Of a DNA stretch of 64,000 nt, positions 54,140 to 62,777 are shown in pieces. A program made the translations under genes and the position numbers. This DNA comes from Chitinophaga pinensis (GTDB taxonomy: Bacteria; Bacteroidota; Bacteroidia; UKL13-3), in NCBI GenBank assembly GCA_945870425.1, contig CAMBSD010000014.1, forward strand, positions 1 to 64,000. The letters run 5' to 3'. A model generated the notes under the pieces. That model was not told where the DNA came from and did not search any database. It saw only the letters and a list, made by a program, of their open reading frames with translations. How positions within the stretch are numbered: the first letter of the stretch is position 1; each line of letters starts with the position of its first letter.

Positions 54140-55460
54140 CATTAAATTGAATTCAATAAAATATAAATTATATACAGTTTTTGTTTTTCTGAGCATTCTA
54201 ATGCATGTTCATGCACAGCAGACAATCAGTCTTGATGATGCCTTAAAAATGGCATTGGAAAACAACTATGCCATACAAATAGCAAAAAATGAGGCTGCCA
54301 CTAGTAAAAATAATAATAGGTTGGGTGCCGCAGGCATGTTGCCCAGTGTGTTTGGTTCTGCTGGTCAGGATAACCAAGTGCAAGATACCAAACAAAAGTT
54401 CTTAAGTGGTAGTGAGAATAATAAAGATGGTGCAAAGTCAAGCAATTTAAATGCAGGTTTGGAGATAGGTTGGACCATTTTTGATGGGATGAAAATGTTT
54501 GCTACAAAGAACCGTTTAAAGGAATTGCAGGACATAGGCGAGTTGAAAATGCGAAGCCAAATTGAATTGACCTTTTCAAAAGTTATAAAAGCCTATATGG
54601 ATGTGGTATTGGCAAAACAACAGCTAGCCTTATATACAGAGACCTTGCTTCGATCTCAAAAAAGATACGAATTTGCCGAAGAGAAATTTAAGGCTGGCAA
54701 ATCTCCCAAAACTGAATTGCTGCAAGCGCAAGTAGATTTGAATACTGATAAGTCTGGTAAAATTAGGCAACAAATAACTTATAAAAACAGCAAGGCCCTT
54801 TTAAATCAGTTGTTGGCTAGAGAGGTAAATACTGAATTTGATGTTAACGAAATCATTCAATTAAAAACTGAAATTAAACTTGAAGATATTCAAGATAAGG
54901 CTATTTCGCAGAATGCAGGTTTACAAATAGCAAAGAAAAATCAAAACATAAGCATACTTAATATTAAGGAAGTGCAAGCTGAGAAAATGCCAAGCATACA
55001 ACTAAAAAGTGGTTATAACTTCAGTCGTTCTCAATCAGAAGCTGGATTTCTTCAATCATCTCAGAGTTTAGGTTTTCATTATGGTGCAGGTTTAAGCATA
55101 AATTTATTTAATGGATACGATGTCAATCGTAGGTTAATTAATAATCGGTTGGCTTTTCGTTCCAGTGAATGGATGTATAAAGATTCGCTAGGTAAAGTGC
55201 AATCAGCTGTGGCTCAAGCTTGGAATAATTATCAAGGTAGTTTGCAACTCTTGTCTTTTGAACAACAAAACATTCAAGTTGCAGAAGAAAACTATTCAAT
55301 AGCAGAAGAACAGTACAAGGTAGGTGTTATAACTTCCATTGAATTACGTAATGCCCAAATTAATTTAATTAATAGTAAAACTAGACTACTTAGTGTTCAG
55401 AACGAAGCTAAAATGAGTGAGACCGAACTTTTAAGACTAAGTGGTGAATTATTAAAATAA
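54099..55460 (+). CDS. TolC family outer-membrane efflux protein
   Basis: A 453-residue outer-membrane channel of the tripartite pump, with two repeats of the helical OEP domain. The signal region is long, with a polar stretch before the hydrophobic core (YTVFVFLSILMHVHAQ). Repeat 1 opens with ISLDDALKMALENNYAIQIA and the hairpin region has ALYTETLLRSQKRYEFAEEKF. Repeat 2 has LQIAKKNQNISILNIKEVQ and IAEEQYKVGVITSIELRNAQ. The ATG at 54099 overlaps the pump gene by 41 bases; a second in-frame ATG at 54108 is possible. Last gene of the operon. Confidence 0.93.
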   Translation: MKIMKLKILITLNSIKLNSIKYKLYTVFVFLSILMHVHAQQTISLDDALKMALENNYAIQIAKNEAATSKNNNRLGAAGMLPSVFGSAGQDNQVQDTKQKFLSGSENNKDGAKSSNLNAGLEIGWTIFDGMKMFATKNRLKELQDIGELKMRSQIELTFSKVIKAYMDVVLAKQQLALYTETLLRSQKRYEFAEEKFKAGKSPKTELLQAQVDLNTDKSGKIRQQITYKNSKALLNQLLAREVNTEFDVNEIIQLKTEIKLEDIQDKAISQNAGLQIAKKNQNISILNIKEVQAEKMPSIQLKSGYNFSRSQSEAGFLQSSQSLGFHYGAGLSINLFNGYDVNRRLINNRLAFRSSEWMYKDSLGKVQSAVAQAWNNYQGSLQLLSFEQQNIQVAEENYSIAEEQYKVGVITSIELRNAQINLINSKTRLLSVQNEAKMSETELLRLSGELLK

Positions 55461-55487
55461 AGTCTTCTAAAAAATGAGTTTTTTAGA

Positions 55488-55519
55488 TTGGTCTATTATG
55501 CTAAATTAGTGTATATTTG
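55488..55519 (+). promoter_or_regulatory. Promoter of the OmpA/TSP3 gene
   Basis: TTG at 55488-55490, 21 bases, then TATATTTG at 55512-55519, an exact TAnnTTTG. The ATG at 55538 follows 18 bases later. This spacing fits the Bacteroidota primary sigma factor and excludes the upstream TTG start at 55517, which lies inside the -7 box. Confidence 0.75.
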
Positions 55520-55537
55520 TTTATTAATACTAAATCT

Positions 55538-57085
55538 ATGAAAAAATTAATTACTACAATGGCAATTATTATTGCTTCATTATCGAGTTATGCTCAAACT
55601 AAAGATTTGCCTTGGCAAGTTAGCTTAAGTCTCGGCCTCGCAGAATACAGCGGAGACATTGGCAATGGCTTTTTCCTATTTGACTTAACTGGACATAATA
55701 TTGGTCAAAATGGTGTATCAAAAAAAAATACACCAGGCTTAGGATTAATTTCAGTTAACAAATACCTAAATTCAAAATTCGACCTTTCTTTTAGAGGTTA
55801 TTATGGAGAATGGGGTTATTATAGAAACGCTGCACCAGGAAATTACTTATTCAGAAACATGGTAGGCCTAGAATGCGCCCCGCGTTGGAAGTTTCTTGCC
55901 ATGGATAACGCCATTTTCGTCCCTTATTTAACTGCTGGTATTGGCTTCGGGCGTGTTAAAATGAATAATACTAATGATGATTATGGCATTTTTGGCTTTG
56001 ATAAAACTTATATTTATCAATTAACTGTTCCAATGGGATTAGGCTTAAATATTAATCTTACACCAAAGCTTGGTTTAAATTTGCAATCAAATTTTATGTG
56101 GACCAATAGGGATAATGTTGATGGAAGAAGCGCATCAAATAGCTCCTTTACCACAGATGCAGCGTGGCTTCATACATTAGGTATTACTTTCAATTTAGGT
56201 AAAATGAAAGATATCGACAAAGATGGAGTAGCAGATAGAAAAGACAAATGTATTAATACCCCTGCGGGTGCCATAGTAGATAATGTTGGTTGTATTATTG
56301 ATAAAGATAAAGATGGTATTGCTGATAACCTTGATGCCTGCCCTGATAAAGCGGGTATTGCTCAATTTAATGGCTGCCCTGATAGTGATAAAGATGGAAT
56401 TGAAGATAGCAAAGATAAATGTATTGACATAGCAGGAATAGCTAAGTTTGATGGTTGTCCTGATACCGATAATGATGGAATAAAAGATAGTGAAGATAAG
56501 TGTCCTTCTGTTTATGGTCTTATTCAATTCAATGGTTGTCCTGATAATGATAACGATGGTATTCAAGATAGCCAAGATGCTTGTCCGAATGAAAAAGGTA
56601 CTGCACAATTCAATGGATGTCCTGACTCTGATGGAGATGGTTTACCTGATAACAAAGATAAATGCCCAACGGTTGCAGGTCCAGCTAGTAATAATGGCTG
56701 TCCAGAAATTAAAGCAGAAGTTCGTAAATTGTTTGAACGTGCTTTGCAAGGTGTACAATTTGAATCAGGTAAATCTACAATTAAGAAAGAATCATTTGCT
56801 ATACTGAACAATGTAATAACAGTCATGATTGAAAACCCATCTTATAAATTATATATCTCTGGGCATACAGATAATGCTGGTAATGCAGATAAGAACTTAC
56901 AATTATCTAAAGCAAGAGCAGCGGCAGTTGAAAAATACCTAGAGAATAAAGGTGTTTCAACAGAAAGAGTTAGAAGTGAAGGATTTGGTTCAACCATTTC
57001 AGTAGCTGACAATGCTACTAAAGAAGGCAGATCGAAGAATCGCAGGGTTGAGTTTAAAGTGGAGTTTGAAGATATAGTTAAATAG
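55538..57085 (+). CDS. OmpA family outer-membrane protein with thrombospondin type 3 repeats
   Basis: A 515-residue major-porin-like protein. It has a signal peptide (1-20, ending SSYAQ), an N-terminal eight-strand-type beta-barrel (about 21-220, LSLGLAEYSGDIGNG, YLTAGIGFGRVKM), six acidic thrombospondin type 3 calcium-binding repeats (about 225-389), and an OmpA peptidoglycan-binding domain (about 395-515) with ISGHTDNAGNADKNLQLS and RSKNRRVEFKVEF. It tethers the outer membrane to the cell wall. Monocistronic: own promoter, and a strong terminator 17 bases after the stop. Confidence 0.95.
   Translation: MKKLITTMAIIIASLSSYAQTKDLPWQVSLSLGLAEYSGDIGNGFFLFDLTGHNIGQNGVSKKNTPGLGLISVNKYLNSKFDLSFRGYYGEWGYYRNAAPGNYLFRNMVGLECAPRWKFLAMDNAIFVPYLTAGIGFGRVKMNNTNDDYGIFGFDKTYIYQLTVPMGLGLNINLTPKLGLNLQSNFMWTNRDNVDGRSASNSSFTTDAAWLHTLGITFNLGKMKDIDKDGVADRKDKCINTPAGAIVDNVGCIIDKDKDGIADNLDACPDKAGIAQFNGCPDSDKDGIEDSKDKCIDIAGIAKFDGCPDTDNDGIKDSEDKCPSVYGLIQFNGCPDNDNDGIQDSQDACPNEKGTAQFNGCPDSDGDGLPDNKDKCPTVAGPASNNGCPEIKAEVRKLFERALQGVQFESGKSTIKKESFAILNNVITVMIENPSYKLYISGHTDNAGNADKNLQLSKARAAAVEKYLENKGVSTERVRSEGFGSTISVADNATKEGRSKNRRVEFKVEFEDIVK
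56210..56704 (+). repeat. Thrombospondin type 3 coding repeats
   Basis: About six tandem units of roughly 27 codons within the OmpA gene, each of the pattern DxDxDGIxDxxDxCPxxxG followed by xxFNGCP (units begin with DIDKDGVAD, DKDKDGIAD, DSDKDGIED, DTDNDGIKD, DNDNDGIQD and DSDGDGLPD). The regular Asp spacing is the calcium-binding signature. The degree of identity is high enough to cause long antisense frames, which are not genes. Confidence 0.92.
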
Positions 57086-57102
57086 ACAATCTTCTCATAC
57101 TT

Positions 57103-57137
57103 AAAAGCCGACCTTCATTAAAAAGGTCGGCTTTTTT
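57103..57137. terminator. Bidirectional Rho-independent terminator
   Basis: AAAAGCCGACCTT (57103-57115) pairs with AAGGTCGGCTTTT (57123-57135), loop CATTAAA, with further T residues after it and A residues before it. It lies between the convergent OmpA and DUF421 genes and can serve both; it overlaps the last codons of the DUF421 frame (stop at 57136-57138). Confidence 0.93.
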
Positions 57138-57648
57138 ATTTCTTATACTTTGGGTGAAGTTTTTTACTTTTTCTTTGGTGCATCGTTTGCCCTTTTAATT
57201 CCTTTGAAAGAACACTGATGTTTCCATCTTTTTCTAGAATGGCTAGTTCAACGTCTTGAATGGAAGCCACACCATGCTCCCGAACGACAGCCTCTATTTC
57301 AGACAGAGTAATTCTTTGACTTCTCATGTTCCTTTCAATTATATCACCTTTGTAAATTAACATGTAAGAATCGCCTTCTACTATTCTTGAAAATAGATTT
57401 GACTTGTATAAAAGAAGTTTGAATAAGTAATTTTAAATAAATAAGGTTATTGCTGCGAATAAGCCTCCCGATAGCGAAGTATCTGGTCCAACCATGGCAT
57501 TTTGAACAGCATTGCTTATTAATAAAATGAGTACTAGGTCGGTTATTGATAATTGAGACAATTCCTTTTTACCAAAAATTCGAATGGCAAAAACCATAAA
57601 TAAATAAACAGTTGCAGCGCGAAATGAAATATCAAAGAAACTATCCAT
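57136..57648 (-). pseudogene. DUF421 (YetF-like) membrane protein interrupted by an in-frame TAA
   Basis: The minus-strand frame from ATG 57648 to the stop at 57136-57138 spells a full DUF421 protein of 170 codons with one internal stop, TAA at 57435-57433 (codon 72). Before it: RAATVYLFMVFAIRIFGKKE and ITDLVLILLISNAVQNAMVG, transmembrane helices. At the stop: ITLFI, TAA, NYLFKLLLYKSNLFS, where relatives read TLFILNYVLKFL, so Leu TTA has become TAA. After it: IVEGDSYMLIYKGDI and LEAAVREHG-like IEAVVREHGVASIQDV, the cytoplasmic domain. Frame is kept throughout. The product would be cut after two helices. Probably a recent nonsense mutation or a sequence error. Confidence 0.87.
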
Positions 57649-57727
57649 AGGATTAAGTTTAATTACTTCTCAAAGATGTTAAAGAATTTCATTGAACACC
57701 AATTTGAAATGGGAATGAGTTTTTATT

Positions 57728-58180
57728 TTATTCCCTTCGTTTATTCTTTGCAGGAAGGTGCATCAAAATTTTACCCATCTCATCCACTAAACTATCAAAC
57801 AAAATTTGTTGTTGTGGCTCGCACATCAGCCTGATTTTTTGGAAATGTTTATAGGTTGCAAGGTCTTTATTGTATTTTGCATTTGAAATTGATCTAATAG
57901 TAGAATCAATTGCCAAACTATCGGTAGATGCAGATTTCAGTAGGTCAAAATAAGCTTTATGGTATGATTTTTCGCCTTTTTCAATATCATTTATCTGGGA
58001 TCGATGTTCTTTCTTTAAATTCTCAAATTGCAATTTCTGTCCATCATTAAGTTTCAATCCTTCAATAATGAGTTTGTCTGGTTTACCAGGCCCACGTCCT
58101 CCGAAATTTCTTTTACTAAATAAAAAGCCGAGGGTACCCAAGTTTAATAACACAAGGAAAACAATGGCTAGTATTAACAA
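57728..58180 (-). CDS. Spy/CpxP-like periplasmic stress protein, start region interrupted by TAA
   Basis: A single-anchor protein (LLILAIVFLVLLNLGTLGFLF) whose outer part is helical and rich in charged residues (LKLNDGQKLQFENLKKEHRSQ; FQKIRLMCEPQQQILFDSLVDEMG), the pattern of periplasmic heavy-metal sensor/Spy-like proteins encoded after ECF sigma genes in Bacteroidota. The only ordinary start is ATG at 58195, 2 bases after the stop of the upstream gene, but its frame reads M-K-R then TAA at 58186-58184 and then continues T-L-L-I-L-A. So codon 4 is an in-frame stop. A downstream TTG (58180) could rescue expression with the anchor intact, so the gene may still work. Last gene of the sigma operon. 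Confidence 0.75.
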   Translation of the reverse strand: MLILAIVFLVLLNLGTLGFLFSKRNFGGRGPGKPDKLIIEGLKLNDGQKLQFENLKKEHRSQINDIEKGEKSYHKAYFDLLKSASTDSLAIDSTIRSISNAKYNKDLATYKHFQKIRLMCEPQQQILFDSLVDEMGKILMHLPAKNKRRE

Positions 58181-58197
58181 GGTTTAGCGTTTCATAA

Positions 58198-58494
58198 TTA
58201 GGGTATTTGTATTTCAGTATTTGTATTTAGTTGATAGGCCTCTATCAAAATCTCACTTTTATTTATCTTATTAGAATTGTTTTGGGCAAGAACAAAAATA
58301 TTAATACCCAATAAAAAAATTATTGAGGCTGCAGCGACCCATAACTTTGGCTTTGAAACCATTTTTATTCGAATGGGATCTTCCTTTAATCGATTTTCAA
58401 GCTTTATCCAAAGGCTATAATCAGGCCCAGCTTGCTGAATGCCTTCAACGCTTTGCATCACTTCATCTTTCCAATAGTCTTTTTTACTTTTCAT
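58198..58494 (-). CDS. Small membrane protein, probable anti-sigma partner of the ECF sigma factor
   Basis: A 98-residue protein with a cytoplasmic N-terminal part (MKSKKDYWKDEVMQSVEGIQQ, about 1-46), one transmembrane helix (about 50-70, WVAAASIIFLLGINIFVLA) and a short outer tail. This is the layout of short anti-sigma or membrane regulator proteins directly downstream of ECF sigma genes, although no zinc-binding HxxxCxxC motif is present. It lies 43 bases after the sigma gene and 2 bases before the Spy-like gene's ATG. Confidence 0.7.
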   Translation of the reverse strand: MKSKKDYWKDEVMQSVEGIQQAGPDYSLWIKLENRLKEDPIRIKMVSKPKLWVAAASIIFLLGINIFVLAQNNSNKINKSEILIEAYQLNTNTEIQIP

Positions 58495-58537
58495 TATTTG
58501 TTATATTTAAGACGATTCTCCTATTTATTTCTTGCGC

Positions 58538-59074
58538 TTATTCTTCTTTATACCATTTACCCAATTGTTTTCTAAGGTTTTGTTTGGCCCTAAACAAAAG
58601 AGATTCCACTGAAGGGATACTGTTTTGCATAACCTCGCTAATCTCAGCATAACTGAGGCTTTCTAGCTGTGAGAGGATAAAAGCATTCTTTTGATTTTTT
58701 GGTAATTTATGTATGGCTTTAAATAGAATGGCGGATTTTTCTTTGTTTTCAATTTTCACACCAGGGTGAAAAAAATCAGCTTTATCATGGACTAACTCTC
58801 CCGAATTGGCATCGAATAATTGGCTAATGACAGCAAAACGTTTTTTGCGATTTTTGTATTTAATAAAATCCAAACATTTGTTAATGGCAATGCGATATAT
58901 CCAAGTGCTTAGGCTAGAGTCGCCTTTAAAGTTTTCAGACGAACGATACACTTCAAGAAAAACATCTTGCGTGATTTCTTCAGCATCTTCTATGTTTTGA
59001 ACATAGCTCAATACTGTGTTATAAATGCGTTTATTGTATTGGTAATAGATATGTTCTAAAGCTTCAGGTGACAT
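58538..59074 (-). CDS. ECF-type RNA polymerase sigma factor
   Basis: A 178-residue sigma-70 family ECF factor. Region 2 (about 10-80) has YNKRIYNTVLSYVQNIEDAEEITQDVFLEVYRS and STWIYRIAINKCLDFIKY. Region 4 (about 120-172) has LPKNQKNAFILSQLESLSYAEISEVM and SVESLLFRAKQNLRKQL. It is followed by a membrane regulator and a Spy-like periplasmic protein, so it most likely responds to envelope or metal stress (inference from context). An inverted repeat lies in its promoter region. Confidence 0.95.
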   Translation of the reverse strand: MSPEALEHIYYQYNKRIYNTVLSYVQNIEDAEEITQDVFLEVYRSSENFKGDSSLSTWIYRIAINKCLDFIKYKNRKKRFAVISQLFDANSGELVHDKADFFHPGVKIENKEKSAILFKAIHKLPKNQKNAFILSQLESLSYAEISEVMQNSIPSVESLLFRAKQNLRKQLGKWYKEE

Positions 59075-59082
59075 CTAGTAGG

Positions 59083-59124
59083 CAACAATACAAAAATGAC
59101 TTATGTTGTTGTGTCATATTGTTG
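59083..59124. promoter_or_regulatory. Inverted repeat upstream of the ECF sigma gene
   Basis: CAACAAT (59083-59089) pairs with ATTGTTG (59118-59124), and ATGAC (59096-59100) pairs with GTCAT (59113-59117), with a one-sided internal loop. The element sits in the 74-base gap between pyc and the sigma gene, within the likely sigma promoter. It could be an operator or part of a weak terminator for pyc's neighbour; I cannot tell. Confidence 0.35.
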
Positions 59125-59148
59125 TCAATAAGGATTATAGTAATGAAT

Positions 59149-62100
59149 TCAGACAATTTCCAATACTGCGTCATCTTGTTCGATTAGTGAGCCGTCCTTT
59201 AAGTAAATTGATTTCACAACACCTGCTTTTGGAGCCAAAACAGTACTCTCCATTTTCATGGCTTCGATGGCAAATAATTGTGTATTCTTTTCGATTTTTT
59301 CTCCAATTTTTACCAATAATTTTGATAGCCTACCTTGCAATGGAGAACCCACTTCATCGGCATTGCTAACTTTTTTATTGGCTGCTTTGGTTCCAGAAAA
59401 TTTCTTATCATTCACCTCTATGGCGCGTGTTTGACCATTTAATCTGAAAAGTGCAGTTACTTTGCCTTCTCCATCATTAATTGTATTTATCATCCGCACT
59501 AGAATATTCTTCCCTCTACCAAGTTCAATCAATACCTCTTCATTGTTTTTTAGTCCATAAAAGAATGTAGCTGTTGGTATATGCCAAAGGTCGCCATACT
59601 TGCTTTTCATGTCAGCATAACCTTCAAAAACCTTTGGATAAAATTTGTAAGATAAGAAATCTAAGAAGGTATAATCATGACCGAATTGAGTTTGAAAGGC
59701 ATCAAATTCTTTTTCAAAATCAACGGGTGTAAGATGGGCATTCGGTCTATCTGTATAAGCTTTATGAGATTTTAAAATAACTTTAGAAAGAGCAGGAGGG
59801 AAGCCTCCTGGATTTTGTCCAAGATCCCCTCTAAAAAGCTCCATAACAGAATCAGGAAAACTAATGCTATCACCTTTTTCATAAATATCTTTTTCGTTAT
59901 AGCCATTTGAAGTCATGAACAAAGCCATGTCACCCACTACTTTGCTAGATGGTGTTACTTTTACAATGTCTCCAAACATTTTGTTTACCACTTCATAATT
60001 CTCTTTGATGATCTCAAACTTATCTTCTAAACCCAAACTGCGGGCCTGAGGACGAAGGTTTGAATATTGTCCTCCTGGAATTTCATGATCGTAAACTTCG
60101 GCAGTTCCTGCTTTCAAATCGCTTTCAAATGGATAGTAATATTCGCGAATACTTTCCCAGTAGTTACTAAATTTATTTAATGATTTTAGGTTGATTTTTT
60201 GTTCACGCTCATTGCCTTCCATCATAGCAACGATTGAATTAAAGTTTGGTTGAGATGTCAAACCACTCATACTTGCCAATGCCACATCAATCACATCCAC
60301 ACCTGCTTCAATCGCTTTTAGATAAGTGGCAGGTTGTATACTAGATGTATCGTGAGTATGCAGATGAATAGGGATGCTAATCGACTTTTTTAGTTCAGTT
60401 ATGAGTATCTCTGCTTGATATGGTTTTAGCAGACCTGCCATATCTTTAATACCTAAAATATGAGCCCCTGCATCTTCAAGTTGTTTGGCTAAATCGAGGT
60501 AATAGTTCAGATTGAATTTTTGGTTTTTCTCAGGGTTAAGGAAGTCACCTGTATAAGCAATACAAGCCTCTGCCAAACCTTCGGTTCTTTCATTCACTGC
60601 ATTGATGCTAACACGCATGCCTTCTATCCAATTGAGTGAATCGAATATTCTGAAAACATCAATTCCATTTTTACCACTCTCTTCAATAAAACGTTCAACT
60701 AAATTATCAGGGTATGCTTTATAACCTACCGCATTAGAACCCCTAATCAACATTTGAAATAATGTATTTGGAATAGCTGCTCGTAATAGTTGTAGTCTTT
60801 GCCAAGGGTCTTCATGTAAAAAGCGCAGTGCGACATCGAACGTAGCACCACCCCACATTTCTATACTAAACATCTCAGGATGATTTTTAGCAAAACTTTC
60901 GGCAATTCGCAGCATATCTGCAGTTCGAACTCTTGTGGCTAGTAAACTCTGATGTGCATCACGCATGGTGCAATCCGTATATTGAATGGACTTTTCGTTT
61001 TTAAGCCATTGTGTAAAACCTACCCTGCCTAACTCTTTTAATCTGTCTTTAGAGCCTTTAGGATATTCAGCATAGGGGTTGAAATCAGGAACAACAGCAT
61101 TTCTGAATTGCACATTGGGATTGATCGACTTTACATCTTCGTTTCCGTTTACTGTAACTTCGGCTATGAATTGCAAAGCCTTGGTGCCTCTATCAAGTGC
61201 TTTTGAAAACTTGAACAATTCAGGATGTGAATCGATGAATTTTACGGTGGTTTTTCCTGCTAAAAATTCTTTATGACGAAGCACATTTTCTAAGAAAATG
61301 ATATTGGTTTTTACACCTCTAATTCTGAATTCTCTTAATACGCGAACCAATCTGTTACTCGCTTCTGAAAGGGTTTTTCCACTAGCAGTAATCTTTACCA
61401 AAAGTGAATCGAAGAATGGAGAAATTTTTACATTTGGATAAGCACTTCCTTCATCCAATCTAATGCCAGGCCCACCCGCATTGCGGTATGCAATGATCGT
61501 TCCATGATCGGGTTTAAAATTATTGGCAGGATCTTCAGTGGTGATGCGAACTTGAACAGCATAACCATCACAACTAATTTGACTTTGAGAAAGTATATTT
61601 ATTTCAGGGGAATCTAAACGATGACCTTGTGCAATGAGTATTTGTGTTTTTACAATATCAATACCAGTAACCTCTTCGGTAACGGTATGTTCAACTTGGA
61701 TACGAGGATTTACTTCGATGAAATATACGTTTTCTTGAGGGTCAACTAAAAACTCTACGGTACCTACATTGTTATAATTTACTTTCTTGCAAATTTTAAG
61801 GGCAAAATCATAAAGAGCTTTTTTTGTTTCAGCTTTTAAATTTGGTGCAGGCGCCATTTCAATTACCTTTTGAAACCTACGTTGAACTGAACAATCACGT
61901 TCGAACAAATGCACCAAATTACCATGTCTATCTCCTACAATTTGTACTTCAATATGTCGTGGTGTTTCAATGAATTTTTCTAAGAAAACGGTATCATCGC
62001 CAAAGGCAACACGTGCTTCATTTCTAGCTTCATTAAATAAGGCTTCTAATGATTCCTCGTTTCGCACCACACGCATGCCGCGTCCGCCACCACCTGCAGC

Positions 62101-62583
62101 GGCTTTAATCATCACGGGGTATTTGATGCGCGCAGCTTCGCTGCGCGCATCATCAAATGTTTTCAAGTCAATATGACTATCTTCTATAATAGGCACCTTT
62201 GATTCGATAGCTACTCTTTTAGCCAATACCTTATCGCCAAGGCTTTTCATTACCTCTGGATCAGGACCAATAAAAATGATTCCTTCCTCACGGCAACGAG
62301 AAGCAAAATGAGCGTTTTCACTCAGAAATCCGTAACCAGGATGAATGGCATCCACTTTTTCACTTTTAGCCACATGGATAATTTCTTCTATATCCAAGTA
62401 TGGTTTTAATGGATCTGTTTCTTTTCCTATTTGGTAGCTTTCATCGGCTTTATAACGATGAAGACTATATCGGTCTTCGTAGGTATAAACCGCTACTGTT
62501 CTAATGTTAAGTTCGGTGGCAGCCCGAAAAACGCGGATGGCAATTTCGCCACGGTTGGCAACGAGTAGTTTTTTGATAGGCAT
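59149..62583 (-). CDS. pyc: Pyruvate carboxylase
   Basis: Biotin enzyme that carboxylates pyruvate to oxaloacetate, refilling the TCA cycle. A single 1144-residue chain with the full set of domains: biotin carboxylase (1 to about 455; opens KKLLVANRGEIAIRVFRAA, ATP-grasp with KAAAGGGGRGMRVV, FIEVNPRIQVEHTVTE), carboxyltransferase (about 530-800; DCTMRDAHQSLLATRVR, MWGGATFDVALRFL, KDMAGLLKPYQA), PYC_OADA domain (about 810-1010), and biotinyl carrier with the target Lys K1110 in EAMKMES. The length is usual for alpha4-type bacterial pyruvate carboxylase. Monocistronic by spacing. Confidence 0.98.
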   Translation of the reverse strand: MPIKKLLVANRGEIAIRVFRAATELNIRTVAVYTYEDRYSLHRYKADESYQIGKETDPLKPYLDIEEIIHVAKSEKVDAIHPGYGFLSENAHFASRCREEGIIFIGPDPEVMKSLGDKVLAKRVAIESKVPIIEDSHIDLKTFDDARSEAARIKYPVMIKAAAGGGGRGMRVVRNEESLEALFNEARNEARVAFGDDTVFLEKFIETPRHIEVQIVGDRHGNLVHLFERDCSVQRRFQKVIEMAPAPNLKAETKKALYDFALKICKKVNYNNVGTVEFLVDPQENVYFIEVNPRIQVEHTVTEEVTGIDIVKTQILIAQGHRLDSPEINILSQSQISCDGYAVQVRITTEDPANNFKPDHGTIIAYRNAGGPGIRLDEGSAYPNVKISPFFDSLLVKITASGKTLSEASNRLVRVLREFRIRGVKTNIIFLENVLRHKEFLAGKTTVKFIDSHPELFKFSKALDRGTKALQFIAEVTVNGNEDVKSINPNVQFRNAVVPDFNPYAEYPKGSKDRLKELGRVGFTQWLKNEKSIQYTDCTMRDAHQSLLATRVRTADMLRIAESFAKNHPEMFSIEMWGGATFDVALRFLHEDPWQRLQLLRAAIPNTLFQMLIRGSNAVGYKAYPDNLVERFIEESGKNGIDVFRIFDSLNWIEGMRVSINAVNERTEGLAEACIAYTGDFLNPEKNQKFNLNYYLDLAKQLEDAGAHILGIKDMAGLLKPYQAEILITELKKSISIPIHLHTHDTSSIQPATYLKAIEAGVDVIDVALASMSGLTSQPNFNSIVAMMEGNEREQKINLKSLNKFSNYWESIREYYYPFESDLKAGTAEVYDHEIPGGQYSNLRPQARSLGLEDKFEIIKENYEVVNKMFGDIVKVTPSSKVVGDMALFMTSNGYNEKDIYEKGDSISFPDSVMELFRGDLGQNPGGFPPALSKVILKSHKAYTDRPNAHLTPVDFEKEFDAFQTQFGHDYTFLDFLSYKFYPKVFEGYADMKSKYGDLWHIPTATFFYGLKNNEEVLIELGRGKNILVRMINTINDGEGKVTALFRLNGQTRAIEVNDKKFSGTKAANKKVSNADEVGSPLQGRLSKLLVKIGEKIEKNTQLFAIEAMKMESTVLAPKAGVVKSIYLKDGSLIEQDDAVLEIV

Positions 62584-62722
62584 CGGATGTAGCTATAAAT
62601 AGTGATTTACAAATATGCGATCCAAATGTAAATTATAAAAGAATCATTTAATTATGATTATTCACAATATGTGATTAGTGGTCACAATAAAACAACTTAT
62701 TAAACAAAAAAATCGATTGTGC

Positions 62723-62777
62723 TTTGGAAATCATAAAATATTGTTATACTTGCCAACAGAAAATCAGCTCTGATTTT
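62723..62777 (+). promoter_or_regulatory. Promoter and leader hairpin of rho
   Basis: TTTG at 62723-62726, 18 bases, then TATACTTG at 62745-62752 (one mismatch from TAnnTTTG). Transcription would begin near 62760. Immediately there, AAAATCA (62760-62766) pairs with TGATTTT (62771-62777) around GCTC, forming a hairpin at the very 5' end of a leader of about 110 bases before the ATG at 62870. The rest of the 286-base gap shows no gene. Confidence 0.5.

Noticed and set aside
56195..56608. 137-codon antisense frame inside the OmpA gene
   Set aside because: It exists because the thrombospondin repeats are periodic and biased; the sense frame has clear domains.
46923..58195. Reassignment of TAA to a sense codon
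   Set aside because: Most complete genes in the window end with TAA at the expected family length, so TAA is a normal stop here.
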